Shown here: positions 25,241 through 36,657 of the stretch, one piece after another | Numbering within the stretch: the stretch's first letter is position 1 | How the letters are laid out: every line of letters starts with the position of its first letter | Origin: Paramecium octaurelia | Lineage: Eukaryota; Ciliophora; Oligohymenophorea; Peniculida; Parameciidae | Direction: 5' to 3' | Assembly: GCA_905182995.1 (NCBI GenBank) | Contig: CAJJDP010000037.1 | Coordinates: forward strand, 67,369-131,368 | Length of the DNA stretch: 64,000 nucleotides | The notes under the pieces: generated by a model | Seen by the model: the letters and a program-made list of their open reading frames with translations, nothing else | Told to the model about the DNA's origin: nothing | The model's database searches: none | Program-made: the position numbers and the translations under genes

Positions 25241-26062
25241 ATGGATAATTAACCTTTAGAATAAATGAGTTTAGAAGATATTCGCAAATAAATTAATGAA
25301 TAATCTTTTCTTGGGAAATTTATCATTTAAGATGTTGATGATATCATACCTTTTGTTTGCATAGTTTACAACAATAAATATCCGGGATTCTATTTCGAAT
25401 CAATTTACAATCATTTTATAAGATACTCAAATAAAGTGAGATCCTCCATGTGGTTGTCATTTAATGATTAACCCATTTAGTGGCATCTTCCTTTCTTTGT
25501 ACAAATAGATAGAATTAATGAGGAAGTAGAAATGATTGTTCATTTTAAAAAAAGACCAGAAAATGTATTACCTATTTCAGAGAACATTTAAGTTGAAATC
25601 AAAAATAGATACTTTTGGAATCTAAAATAGGCATGCATGATTAGGTATGGTCATAAATGGGAACGATAAATCTTCTAGACTATTACTATAGAATAATAGT
25701 ATAAAATGTTCCAAAACTATTCTGACCATAATTATAGACCGTAATTTTATGAATTCTTTGACAAAATCTGGGATTTAAGCATATTAAAAAAGGAATAATA
25801 AGTCAGTATTCCAATTAGGATATTTATTGATGGAAATATGATTTAAAGATCCCATGTCTTAAAGGATGTAAAAGAAACCCTTTTAAATGTTCTAAATCCA
25901 ATTTTTGAGGATGTATTGTATTACATATTATCTTAGAGTTTGAATTATAATGAATTAACATACAATATCTTAGGTTTATAGGTAAATTTGGATTTCCCAG
26001 TCAGATTATTAGTGTCAACATTCATCAACCCAGATGGATTTTGTTATATTATTATAAAATGA
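25241..26062 (+). CDS. ATG5: Autophagy protein 5 (ATG5)
   Basis: An intronless frame of 273 residues. It follows the ATG5 fold order: an N-terminal helix, then PFVCIVYNNKYPGFYFESI, then YNHFIRYSNKVRSSMWLSF, then IQWHLPFFVQIDRINEEV and MIVHFKKRPENVLP (first ubiquitin-like domain). A helical region with NLKQACMIRYGHKWER follows, where the ATG12-acceptor lysine lies in the family. The second ubiquitin-like domain includes IPIRIFIDG and LLVSTFINPDGF. ATG5 is conjugated to ATG12 and works with ATG16 as the E3 for ATG8 lipidation on autophagosomes. The start is the first in-frame ATG; an internal ATG eight codons later is also possible. Confidence 0.88.
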
Positions 26063-26260
26063 TGTATATTTAATTAGTATTTTAACTTTTGCAGCATTTT
26101 TTTATTTTGGTATTATATTTTCTATCTAAATGGAAGCAAGCAAAAGTATATATAAATAGTATAAGAAATAAGGTTAATTAAGAATTGAATTATTATAAAA
26201 TAAAATTGGATAATAGTATCTATTGAATTGTTATAAATTGGAGATGGTCAATCTATAGAA

Positions 26261-27422
26261 TCAAAATAAGGATGAATAATTCAAATCTTTTTAGGCTAAT
26301 GTCATCAAAAACTTCAGATTTGGATTATATTTGACCTCTTAAACATTTGGGATTATTTTATTTTGTTTCAAAGGAGTGGTCGATCTCTTTTTAATTGAGT
26401 GATCATCTTTGATTTTTTCAGTGGAATATCTAGATCGATTATTATCAGGAGTCAAGGATTTAGATTATTTTGAATGAAATGCTTCATTTGATACTAGTTA
26501 TTTCTGAATAGTGCTATTAAAATTAATTAAACTTGAGTCTTTTGATTAGTTCAATGCTTACTAGTTTAAGAAATAGTTGTGATTTCGGAATTACTATTAT
26601 TTTTATGCTTTGTTGTTTATTAGAATCGAATTTTTGTTTAATTTAGGCGTAAATGGGGTTTTTTTTAGTTCATCCTTTAATAATCTTTACTCATTCATTT
26701 ATTTATTTTGATTGGATTTCTAAAAGCGTTCTAATAGATCACTATCCTTATTTTATTGTTTAGCTATCTTAGTGGATAATGGATTAAGATTAGGTTTAAA
26801 TGTAACTCCTTCCAATTCTTTTTCTATTTTTTCTTATTACTAATTTTAGATGTATTGAGTCTTCTTCTCTAACCAATAATCCATTTTTTGTAAGAAATTA
26901 TCCACTGATTTTGATTCACTACATTTGGTTTTCATACTCATCATTTCTTCTAACATTTTTAATCTTTGATTTTCTTTGATCTTCTCTTATTTTTCAATTT
27001 ACCTGATTTTAGCTCTTTCATATAATGATTAATATTCACCATTTTATATTTTTTATTTGAGAATTGATTAACTCTTTTCATTCACTTTAATTGGAGAATA
27101 TATTTTATCTTTTCTCAGCTCAATTATTTTATTCTAAGTTCTATGAATGACTTTAAAATACTATTTACTGTTTAAATTTATCATTCATTCTATCAACAAA
27201 ATGATTGATCTATTCAGATGTCATTTTAGTTTACTATGTATAGTTAGGTTATGATGAAACTATACTTGATGCATCTTCTTAATTAATAAGTAGAGGTTTT
27301 TTAAACTTTTATTTTTCTTATTTTGGAGGTTCATCCTTGAGTAATGCATTCAATCTTAAGAGTGCTTAATCAATTTACTGTTAACTTATGTCATTCTAGA
27401 AAAAAGAATTGTTATTATGCAT
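26261..27422 (-). CDS. Uncharacterised Lys/Gln-rich protein
   Basis: One 28-nt intron gives 377 residues. It begins MHNNNSFFQND and has an N-terminal low-complexity part, then a helical charged region (YERAKIRQIEKQEKIKENQR). This is followed by repeated motifs of the F-x-P-x-L-N type (GVTFKPNLNPLSTKI and TPFTPKLNKNS), and a Ser/Asn-rich C-terminus ending FLMTLAQKDLNYSSLF. The helical-charged plus F-x-P-x-[LI]-N pattern is common in ciliate cytoskeletal proteins, but no named family fits. Its ATG lies only 22 bp after the stop of the next upstream gene on the same strand. Confidence 0.7.
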
Positions 27423-27444
27423 TATTTAACGATAAAATATAATA

Positions 27445-29058
27445 TCATTTTTTTTAGTTAACAATCTGTAAAATGTTAACCCAAGCAGATGTCTTTTATT
27501 CTAAAAAACTCTTTATATCTCTTGCCACATTTGTTATTTAATATTTGAGTAATACTGAAATATAAAATTATGCAGCTTCTGCTTCAATATTTTTCACCTT
27601 AGTATTTATTATCTTTAAAAATTGATTAGATTTGGTATTTAACTCTTATTAATAATTATATTATAAATTGTCGAGAAAGACCAACATTATTCTTCGATTT
27701 AAATAAAGTACTACTCCTTATGTAATTTTGTTTTAGTCCTCCAAAATGGCTCCTAACATTGATCGCTAATACTCAATGGACTTAATGTTTTAATTAAATT
27801 AAATTCTTTCGATGAGTGTAATCTCAAAATTTGTTTTCTCTTGCAAACTCTTTACAAAATTGAATGTATATATGTAATTTACATCTTTTTAATTGTTAAT
27901 TATTTTTGACATAAAACTTCTGATCTTCTCCTTAGTTTAAAACATATAGTTGATTATATTCATTATTTAAATATTAATTAATTCAAAACTCTCTGCTTGA
28001 TAGATTTCTATGATTTAATTCTATTTTTACTAAAATGCATTTTTCAATTTTAGGTATTTAAAAATTAAATAAGCTTCTTAAACCTTTTACAATTTTATTG
28101 TTCTTATATAGTAACAATTAAAGTTATTTTTAAGTATGTTAATAATTGCAGATTCCTCTTTATAATGTTGGAAGTAATTAATAATATAGGCATTTTATTT
28201 TTTCTTTGGTGTAACTTCAAGAATGATATACATCTTCCTCTACTTTTATAGGCGCAAATGGTAGAGTCCTCTTTGAAGATTATCCAGTTTAGTTTCATCT
28301 GTTTCTTGTATGTTTATATACTTTTCAATTTATTTTAATATCTCAATATTATTACCGAAATTTTCATACCTTAATTCTTTAGGTAATTAGGGTTGCTGCA
28401 GCACAGATTGCTTTAAAAAATCTTTATAGTGTGTTTAAATAAAAGCTAAGACATTTTAAAACAATTTTTCTATGATATCTAACTTATATTTGTTAAAATT
28501 GAGATAAATTTATTAAATCTAATCCTATGTTAAAATTTCTACTTAATCACTCAATCTCTCTATTATTTGATAAAGTTGAAGGTTGTTTATATCATTTTGT
28601 ATATTTTAATGAATATTTTGATTATCTTCTAACAATTTTTCTGCAATAAACGAATTTATTTAAATAATGTTAGAAGTTGCGAGCTCTTCAAAATTGCTAC
28701 TCTCATCCTCTAAATTTAGTTTATTTATCTTTGAATTTGTAATAGAAATTTTATTACAAGTTAGGTAGGTGCAGAAATCTTCATGAATCCAACATTGCAT
28801 TCTAAATTTGCTAACATATAATTTTATCCACTAATGCTTAATAGCTTTCTTTTTTAATTTTTCATTGTCAAGAGGCATAATATTTTATAATTATTGCATA
28901 AAGTTCCCAACCAATTATGTATATTACTTAAATGATTCCTTGTGCATTTGGATTTAATCTGATAGTTATTGGATTTGAAAAGCCAAAAGTTTCTAACTTT
29001 ATGTATATAAGTTCAAAATACGAACTTGCTCTTCAATAGAAAAACAATTTTCACTCAT
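27445..29058 (-). CDS. Large alpha-helical protein of unknown function
   Basis: An intronless 537-residue frame starting MSENCFSIEEQV and ending WVNILQIVNQKK. It is helical throughout, rich in Gln, Ile, Asn and Lys, with scattered aromatic residues and a Cys/Trp segment (FRMQCWIHEDFCTYLTC). No catalytic motif or membrane helix is visible. Only 22 bp separate its TGA from the ATG of the downstream gene, so shared transcription or a mis-split gene must be considered, although no canonical intron joins the two frames. Confidence 0.7.
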
Positions 29059-29407
29059 TATTGTAAATTGTATTTCTTAATTATAAAATTATTCTGAATA
29101 GCATTTAATTCTATAATCCCTTAATATTGTGTTTGCAGATTATGTTTTAGCCAATATATAGACTTTGAGGATGCAGAAGACATTTTTATTGAAATGAGTA
29201 ATTTTATGTGCAAATTGGATTTTTAAGAAAAAGTAACCCTAAAATGAATGATTGTAAGGCAATAATAAAAATTAAAAAATTTCACTTCCTTAAGAACATT
29301 TAATTGAAGTAACAATTCAAAATCAAAAATTTACATCAATTACATATGCATATTAATTAAAGTATTAAAAATATATATATATAATAATACATATTTAATC
29401 ACAAAAT
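29059..29407. other. Divergent intergenic region
   Basis: About 350 bp between divergent genes (minus-strand helical protein, plus-strand phosphatase). AT-rich. No ORF or motif is supported. Confidence 0.5.
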
Positions 29408-31395
29408 ATGACGTTCTTTGATTTGCTTTGGGATGGTAAGGGTATGACATATGATCACTCATTTGCAATGGAAGTTGCTAAAGTAGTTAAAACCTATAAG
29501 TTTAGGTAGTTGTGCTTGTTTCAATGGGGATTTTCGTAGTTAATGTGATATTAAGTGTTATAGTGTACTTTTTACTAAAGCCTAAAAAGTAGAAGTTAGT
29601 GGGTTAGATTAATATTACTGATTCATTTTTTGAAGTAAAAAAAGAATGTAAGAAAATTTTATCTTAATGAATTTAAGAAAAACCAATGTCGGCCATTATA
29701 GTGGAATCAATCAACATTGTTCTATTTTGGTTTATTATAGGCCCTTTGGCTTTAGCCTTGGTTAGTTACTCAGTTTTTAATTTGATCCCATCTTGGGTTT
29801 GCGGACTATTAATATTTCTGCTTGGAATGTTCGGAATTTTAGTATAAATATGGAGACATTCGTAATTTTGGAAAAGTAAATAAAATAATAATATATTTTT
29901 AGGTAAATCTTTTAAAAAGAGATACACTAGTGCAGCCTTATATTTCAAGTACCTTTTGGCGTTTGAATTGACCACTGTAGTATTTTTCTCCATCTTCCTT
30001 CCATTAGCCTTTCAAAAAGGATGCCTCTGTGTTTATAATAAGGCCTATGGAGTAGATACATTTTTGGATTTACAATTTTCATCTAAATGGACTAGATCAA
30101 ATTGGTTGCCAGATGAAGTATGCCCAAAGGGAACTTTGTGTCATATATATGCAACTTTACCTGAAGAGACATCATCAGAAGTTTTTATCAATGTGCATTC
30201 TGGAACTGACATTAAGGAATTGGATGCTTAATTCAGGTTTTAAGATTCGAAAATTAATATAAAGTGTGACAAAATACCTTTTCCATCATCCGTTGAAGAA
30301 CGAGGGTAGAGGAATGTATTCACCTGTTTATTTACAGGTCTTAAATCATATACTCTTTATGATGTGGATCTAATCTACAAGGAGAAAGTCTTGAATTCTA
30401 CAAAGTACAGAACAATAGCAGAATAGTATTCAGATGATGACGTTGTGATTTTGTTCGGAGGAGATTGGGGTTATTAAAAAAAAGGATTGATGATTGTTGA
30501 TTAGATTACCAAAGTCAATCCTGATGCTATTTTGATCGGAGGGGACATTGCTTATGATAATGGCAACGTACATTGTTATTATTCATTTGATTTGCTATTA
30601 TCAGTTTTTGAAAGTCAATTTGCAAAGGTTGGAAGATTGATTCCATTCATCTTCTCAGTTGGTAATCATGATGTTGGATTCAATGATTATGCTAAATACA
30701 ATATAACTGTGTCTGATGAAAGGGGACCTCTATATTTCACCTACTTTCCTTAGAGAAAATCTACAAATAATACTGTTCTACCAATCAAACATAGAGTGAC
30801 CTTCAATATTTAAAAGATGCAAAACCTCCTACTCTTTGGATTAGATTCTGGCTATTTATATCCTCATTATGGAACACAATCAAATTGGATGATTTCAATT
30901 CTATAAAATGAAGCTTACGCCTCACTTAATAAATTCGCCCATTATCATGTTCCTATTTACCCTACTTGTTATAATAATAATTCTTTTATGAACTCTTGGG
31001 ATAATTTATTATAGGCTAGAGCTGTTTGGGTACCTCTATTCGATACCTATGAGTTTGTGGGGGCTTTTGAAAATCATGTTCATTAATATAAAAGAACTTA
31101 CCCTCTAAAGGCTAACAAAAAGTCAGATAAAGGAACTGTGTACTTCGGAGATGGTTCTATGGGAATAAGAACTGTTAATTGCGAGGATGAATCTAAAACC
31201 TATTTACCAGGAAGACCATTTGATGATATCTTTGAAACAGTAATCACAAACAATAGTGATCATTTTTGGGTACTAAGATCATATGGTAAAAACCAAACAA
31301 TAGATTTTAATGCATTTTAACCAGATTACACATTTATTTAAAATAGTACCTATGTTGTTAATGCAAGAGAAAGAAAAGTAAAAATAGATTTATGA
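29408..31395 (+). CDS. Membrane-anchored purple-acid-phosphatase-like metallophosphoesterase
   Basis: Three introns (23, 30 and 27 nt) give 635 residues. The N-terminal 180 residues contain hydrophobic helices: VLVSMGIFVVNVILSVIVYF, then VLFWFIIGPLALALVSYSVF, then GLLIFLLGMFGILVQI and FELTTVVFFSIFLPLAF. The luminal or extracellular part holds the metal-binding blocks of purple acid phosphatases: GGDWGY (about 325), GGDIAYDNGN (about 351), VGNHDVGF (about 392), HYHVPIY (about 485) and ENHVHQY (about 528). The last block is usually Gly-His-x-His; here Gly is Asn while both His are kept. A phosphatase on a membrane facing an acidic lumen or the outside is the likely role. The stop is 24 bp from that of the convergent ammonium transporter. 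Confidence 0.88.
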
Positions 31396-31419
31396 ATATT
31401 AAATTCACCAAAATATTTT

Positions 31420-32859
31420 TCATTTATCAGCTTATTTGAAAATAGATAGATTTCTCTCATCTATTTCCATTTCGTTTAATTTCACTTATTCTAATTGTTG
31501 AATGTCTCTTTAAAATGAATAGGGCTCTTTCATTTCTTATTCTCTTACGGGTTCATAAAAGAAAGCATGTCCTCCACAGATCGTTGGATCTAACCCTTCC
31601 ATTTCTATGCTATTATGGACTCTAAGCAAATTCAGTCTTTCCAATATTTTGCAAGCCACATAATGCCAAGCTACAGACCTATCAATTACCATAAAGGAAT
31701 TACCATGCAATAAAACATACGCAACCGAGCACTTAAACTCCCCATTAATATGCACCCCATTCATAATAGATTCCTCTTCTTCTATCAAACCACCCTGGAC
31801 ACATGGCTCCTGCTAAACCACATCCAGCATGAATAGGAATGGCATCAACAGGATCATCTATTTGTAATTTATGTAATATTTTAGCCACCAAGATATATAT
31901 GATTCCTCCAATAATCCCTATCAAAAAGGCTGCCCATTATTCTATTTCATCATTTGATCTTAAAAATCATAATTAACTTTTACCCTGTTACTGCTACTAG
32001 GCCTGCCAAATTGCCATTACAAACCATCACTAAACTAAAACGATTATCAGTGTTTCTGTTAGTAAAATAATGATAAAAGAACACAAATAATCCTCCACTC
32101 GCACCACCTACCATTGTGTTAGCAATTGAATTTCCAACAGTGAAGACTGAACCATCAGACAACGCTAAAGTAGATCCTGAATTGAAGCACATCCAAGCCA
32201 TGTATAAAGTCAAACAGGATAAACAAATAAAAGTAGTATTTGAAGGCTTAAATTACGATTCAAACTAAGGATTAAATCTATTAGTTCTTGGCCGAAGCAT
32301 ATAAGTGACAACGAGAGCTCCAATTCCAGCTGTTAAATGGATTGCTCCACTTCCAGCAAAATCATGATAACCCAAATCATATAACCATCCTTTATATGCC
32401 CAATGAATACAAATAGGATAAATAAAACCAGAAAATAATGCACTCAGAGCAATATAACCAGGTATTGACATTCTTTCAGCTGCTCCTCCAGATACGATAC
32501 TGTTAGCTGCAGCAGCCAATGCCGTGTTAAATACAAAATCGGCATAAGATTCAGGATGATCTTTAAATCTGAAACCTGCAAAGCCACTTATCCCATTAAA
32601 TTATGAGTCGTTAGTTTTACCCATCATTAATCCATAGCCAACCTAATTTTTAACTTATTCATACTATCCACATCATAATTATGCTTATTGCTGTGTTAGC
32701 ATAAACTTTGATAATGATACTTTGAATGTTCCGATATCGTACACACCCACCCTCTAGAAATGCAAACCCCAACTGCATAATTAGAACAACAGCCCTTAAT
32801 TTAATGTTGTATTTGTTACCCTGTTAGAGTTGTCCAAAAATGATCCAAGTCATGCTCAT
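31420..32859 (-). CDS. Ammonium transporter (AMT/MEP family)
   Basis: Three introns (22, 25 and 25 nt) give 455 residues. Multiple membrane helices and AMT signatures are clear: LIMQLGFAFLEGGCVR, then DFVFNTALAAAANSIVSGG and AAERMSIPGYIALSALFSGF. These are followed by YDLGYHDFAGSGAIHLTAGI (pore His in the SGAIHL motif), LYMAWMCFNSGST, and DDPVDAIPIHAGCGLAGAM with the second pore His (IPIHAGCG). The C-terminus is a hydrophilic tail of about 70 residues. It imports or exports ammonium across plasma or vacuolar membranes. The N-terminus MSMTWIIFGQL is short compared with many homologues. Confidence 0.92.
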
Positions 32860-33462
32860 AATGTGTAATCTATTGTTTTATATCATAATGAGCCTAATTG
32901 AATTATTCGTTCATCACAATTAATAATAATGGATTAAAGATTACATAATATCAAATTTGAATATAAAATATTAGACGTCCATAGAACCAAGTGTTTAAAC
33001 TCATTAACATCCAAGAAATCTACGAATAATAGAGTAACTATAACAGCAAAGTGAAATCAAGTGAAAAATAGAAAAAAGTAACTTAATTGTATTCCAGAAA
33101 ATTATTGTTGTTACCGAAATTACTAACCAAAACAAAAATATTATAATAATTAAGAATTTAGAAATGATTTTAAGGGGAAATTGAAAATAAAGACAACATG
33201 ATTTTTTGTTGATAGATTAGAGCTTAAAAGTTAATAAAATAAATTTAGTTAAAGGGATGTATATTTTTTTAATGTGAGAATAAATTAAATTACTAATTTT
33301 AAATTTATTAATCTAAAAAGAGTACTAATGTTCTGATATCTCAACTCATACTCAATTCAAGAAAATGTAAGAAACAAGGGACATGGTTTAATAATTAATT
33401 GATTAAAAAAATAAATAAATAGGATTAAATATATATATTGAATGTTGTAAAAACAAAGCAAC
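32860..33462. other. Intergenic region upstream of the ammonium transporter
   Basis: About 600 bp between two minus-strand genes; it must contain the ammonium transporter promoter and the 3' end of the preceding uS5m gene. AT-rich. No ORF, tRNA or repeat is supported. Confidence 0.5.
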
Positions 33463-34546
33463 TCAGATTCCGTCGAATGTTAATGGAGCTGTTCTTCCAA
33501 TTTTTTTACCCCAATTCTGTCTATATATTTTCATACCGCTAGCTTCACTGACTTCTTCAGCTGTAGCATTACTAAAGAAAATAAGATTGTTGTTACTTTG
33601 TCACAGCTTGCATGAATGCATAAAGTAGAGAATAGGGAACCTAATTCCTTGATCTGACCTTGAAACTGCAATGATGCATTCCAGTCAACATTAACATGGA
33701 TGCAATTTGGGGATTACCATAGGCGTTGAATCCTAATGGTCTTGGATTAATTTCAATTTCAGCATCATTGAATCTTCCTGTAAGTGGGATTGGACAGGTA
33801 TGCCATAAGTCAAGACTTATTGGTACTAGATTTCTTTTAGCATCTACTTTTGCTCTTCTTAATGCAGTTTCAAAATCTTTACCCTTTCCTTTTCTATTTT
33901 CAAAATTTAATATGATACCCATATCCTATAACACCATTGCCATTTCCAATAAAAATGAGTTGTCTGAAAGAATTGATTCTTTATAAGGTAGTTACTTAAG
34001 TATTAGTGTCTCTATCAATAAGGACAACAAAAAATTGATCCTTGATTTTGAAACCTGAGCGATTAACATTTTTTGGGTAATTGTATCCTCCTTTTTTTTC
34101 GACAATTTTATTTTTTTCAGGATTTGATTCATCAGTCACTTAATTTTGATCGATAATAATTTCACGTTTTAATGATCTCTTTCTTTTATCAAGAAATGAT
34201 TGCAATTATCTAAATTCCTCTTCTCTGAGTTGATTGGTTTTATTCAGTGGAGATGTTGCATAATGAGTTAGATCTAAAATGTTTTTATGCTTCTTTTTGT
34301 ATTCAGCCAAAAATTCATCAAATCCATCATCATATTTGGATGTCCTATGAATAGTGTTATAGAGCTTGTCTAATGTAAATAAATGATAGAGATACTCTCT
34401 TAGATTTGAGTGGTTAAGAAATCTTATAGATTATGAACATCTTCTACAGATTATTTTTATTTAATCCTTGAAGAGAGTTTGTTGATCTTGTTTGCAGCCA
34501 ATTTGTTTGAAATGGCATAGGCCATCTTCATTGCGTTTAAATGCAT
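33463..34546 (-). CDS. MRPS5: Mitochondrial ribosomal protein uS5m
   Basis: Three introns (26, 25 and 25 nt) give 335 residues. The conserved block is uS5: VNRSGFKIKDQFFVVLIDRD, then LIFIGNGNGVIGYGKGKGKD, then FETALRRAKVDAKRNLVPI and PIPLTGRFNDAEIEINPRP. It continues into GFNAYGNPQIASMLMLTGM and a C-terminal ASGMKIYRQNWGKKIGRTAP. About 170 residues precede the S5 core, as in mitochondrial rather than cytosolic S5. The first 25 residues (MHLNAMKMAYAISNKLAA...) are basic and amphipathic, fitting a mitochondrial presequence. A plus-strand ORF over this region is a shadow. Confidence 0.9.
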
Positions 34547-34640
34547 CCTGACAATCATTGATATAAATTTTAATATAAAATCTATATATTATTTATATAA
34601 ACATTTTCCTTTCTGTTTACTAAATAAACTCATCTTGTTC

Positions 34641-35391
34641 ATGTCAGATGTAAATAAGCTAAGAACTTATAAATAAAGAACCTCGGTTCAAACAAAAAGT
34701 TAGAAGTTAAATTCAGAAAGGTTCTGAAATATGAATAATAGTAGGCGATCACTGAACGCTGATTTGAATGATTATGTTCCCAGTTAACCAACATGGACAC
34801 AGAAGTGTTTAAAAAATGCCAAGAGAATTTCATTCAACGATTAATCGGATTCTGACAAAAGAGGATCCATGAGCACCGTAGCTACCTTAACAACGATCAG
34901 CACTGACTTCTATGTTTAAGATGATGATCCCATCGAAGAAATGACCTCCTCTAGTGATGAATCTTAGAGCAACACAAAATTCAAAACAGAAATGTGTAAG
35001 AATTGGAGTCTTCTTGGCAGATGCAATTATAGTAATAAATGCTAATTTGCTCATGGTGAGAACGAGAAGATTACTCGGTAATCTAATATGAAATATAAGT
35101 CGAAACTATGTAGATCTTTCCATTAAGAATATGTTAAATCTATTAATATAATAGGTATGCTTTTACGGAGCCAGATGTTAATTTATCCATGAAAGCAGAA
35201 GTGTTGAGCAAATCAAGAAAGATTGCAAATCATAAACTGTATTCTATTAGCCCAGTTCCTTTTCATTGAGATTGAAATCTCTTCAATCAATCACTAGTGG
35301 TTGGAAACAATAAATTCCACTTCAAGAATGCTTACAATTGTGGAAGACTAAATTGTTAATTTAAATCAATCTATCTTCAAGCAGTGAATGA
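34641..35391 (+). CDS. Tandem CCCH zinc-finger RNA-binding protein (TIS11-like)
   Basis: With two introns (21 and 22 nt) the product is 235 residues. Two C-x8-C-x5-C-x3-H fingers are complete and adjacent: CKNWSLLGRCNYSNKCQFAH and CRSFHQEYVCFYGARCQFIH. The N-terminal part is Ser/Thr-rich and acidic (DDDPIEEMTSSSDES). TIS11-type proteins bind AU-rich elements in mRNAs and promote their decay; the same role is inferred. The start is uncertain: the ATG at 34641 needs the first 21-nt intron, while an ATG at 34731 inside that intron would give a 205-residue version. The family assignment does not depend on this. Confidence 0.85.
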
Positions 35392-35500
35392 AGATATTTA
35401 TCGATTTATGATTATTTATTTATTATTAATTATATTAAAATGATTTAAGATTAATATTTGTAATTATTGAAGGACAATTCCTTGTCCAATTAAATAATTG

Positions 35501-36306
35501 ATGCATACCTAATCCAAAAACAATAAACAATTAAGTAATCTTCTATTAATCATAAGCAATTTAATTTCATATTTTGCAAACATTATTGTTTATGGGCCAA
35601 TAGCCTTACTTAATGCCGAATAAATTTGCTCCACCAAGTTATCTTAGCAATATGTCACAGTCCTCAGAAAGAATTACGAAACTTTATTATGTTTAAACGA
35701 GTAACACGATGACAAGAAATTAATCTCTTAAACTCAAGATTCCTTCAAAACTTACTTTTAAGAACAAATACATGACTACTAATATTTGAACTTTTTGAGT
35801 GAATTGAAAGATAATCCATATATTAAGAATTTAACTCAAGATCAATGGTTGGATTAGATTTAAGAGTTCATTGAAATATCTACCATTCAAGAAGTATTTT
35901 AATTTATAAGTAATTCAATTAGATCAATTAAACTTAAATATTGAAGGAATAATTTTAAAGCGGGTATTAAACAAAAGAGAGGAAAAGGTTTTAATATTTA
36001 TATTTTTTAGTATTTTCAATTATGATGGTGATGAAGAGAGAACTCCATAATAAAGCGAAGAAGATGAATAAAATAAGAATAAGGTATGTATAAATAAAGG
36101 CAATTTTAGTATTAAAAAAGCAAGAAAGATAAGGATATATAGAATGAAGAAGGGGATGAAGAAGGATATGAAGCAAGTAATTCTGATCATAAAACTAAAT
36201 AAACTAAAATGTCAAGGAGAAGGAGAAAGCAAGCTAACAATTAAGAGTTTGATACCGACAGAGAAAATGTAATATTTAATTAATAAATTAGAAATAAAAG
36301 GTTTGA
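35501..36306 (+). CDS. Uncharacterised protein with a charged C-terminus
   Basis: Six introns (22, 26, 29, 23, 26 and 23 nt) give 218 residues in exact frame. The N-terminal half contains QPYLMPNKFAPPSYLSNM and a helical stretch with YLNFLSELKDNPYIKNLTQD. The C-terminal third is highly charged (DEERTPQQSEEDEQNKNK, then KSKKDKD, EEGDEEGYEASNS and MSRRRRKQ), suggesting a nuclear protein. No domain is recognised. The number of introns makes the exact model less secure than usual. Confidence 0.6.
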
Positions 36307-36657
36307 ATATTTTTTATGTATTGTTTTGTAATAAATAATCGTGCTAATATATTAAAGCTATTAAAAGTATTAATTAATTAATTTATAAATAATATCTTTA
36401 GAAAATCAATTAAGTACTATTAATTATTTAAAAAAAATGAAGCGCAAATTTGTTATTGATTTTTGCTAATAACTTAATTTTTTAATTAAATATATACTGT
36501 AAATAAATTGCCTTGTTTCTTTAAGAAATCTTATTTTCTGGATAAAGTGCATATTAATTTTATTATTTTTTGATAGGAAATCTTTTTGAATTTATCCTTG
36601 TTCAAAAGAGATGATTTGGAAAATTAATTCGTCTAGATATTTGTCAAATGAGGTCTT
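36307..36657. other. AT-rich intergenic region
   Basis: About 350 bp between two plus-strand genes, with the promoter of the histidine kinase gene. No feature supported. Confidence 0.5.

Noticed and set aside
33726-33986. Plus-strand ORF of 86 codons
   Set aside because: Lies opposite the conserved core of mitochondrial uS5m; no independent support.
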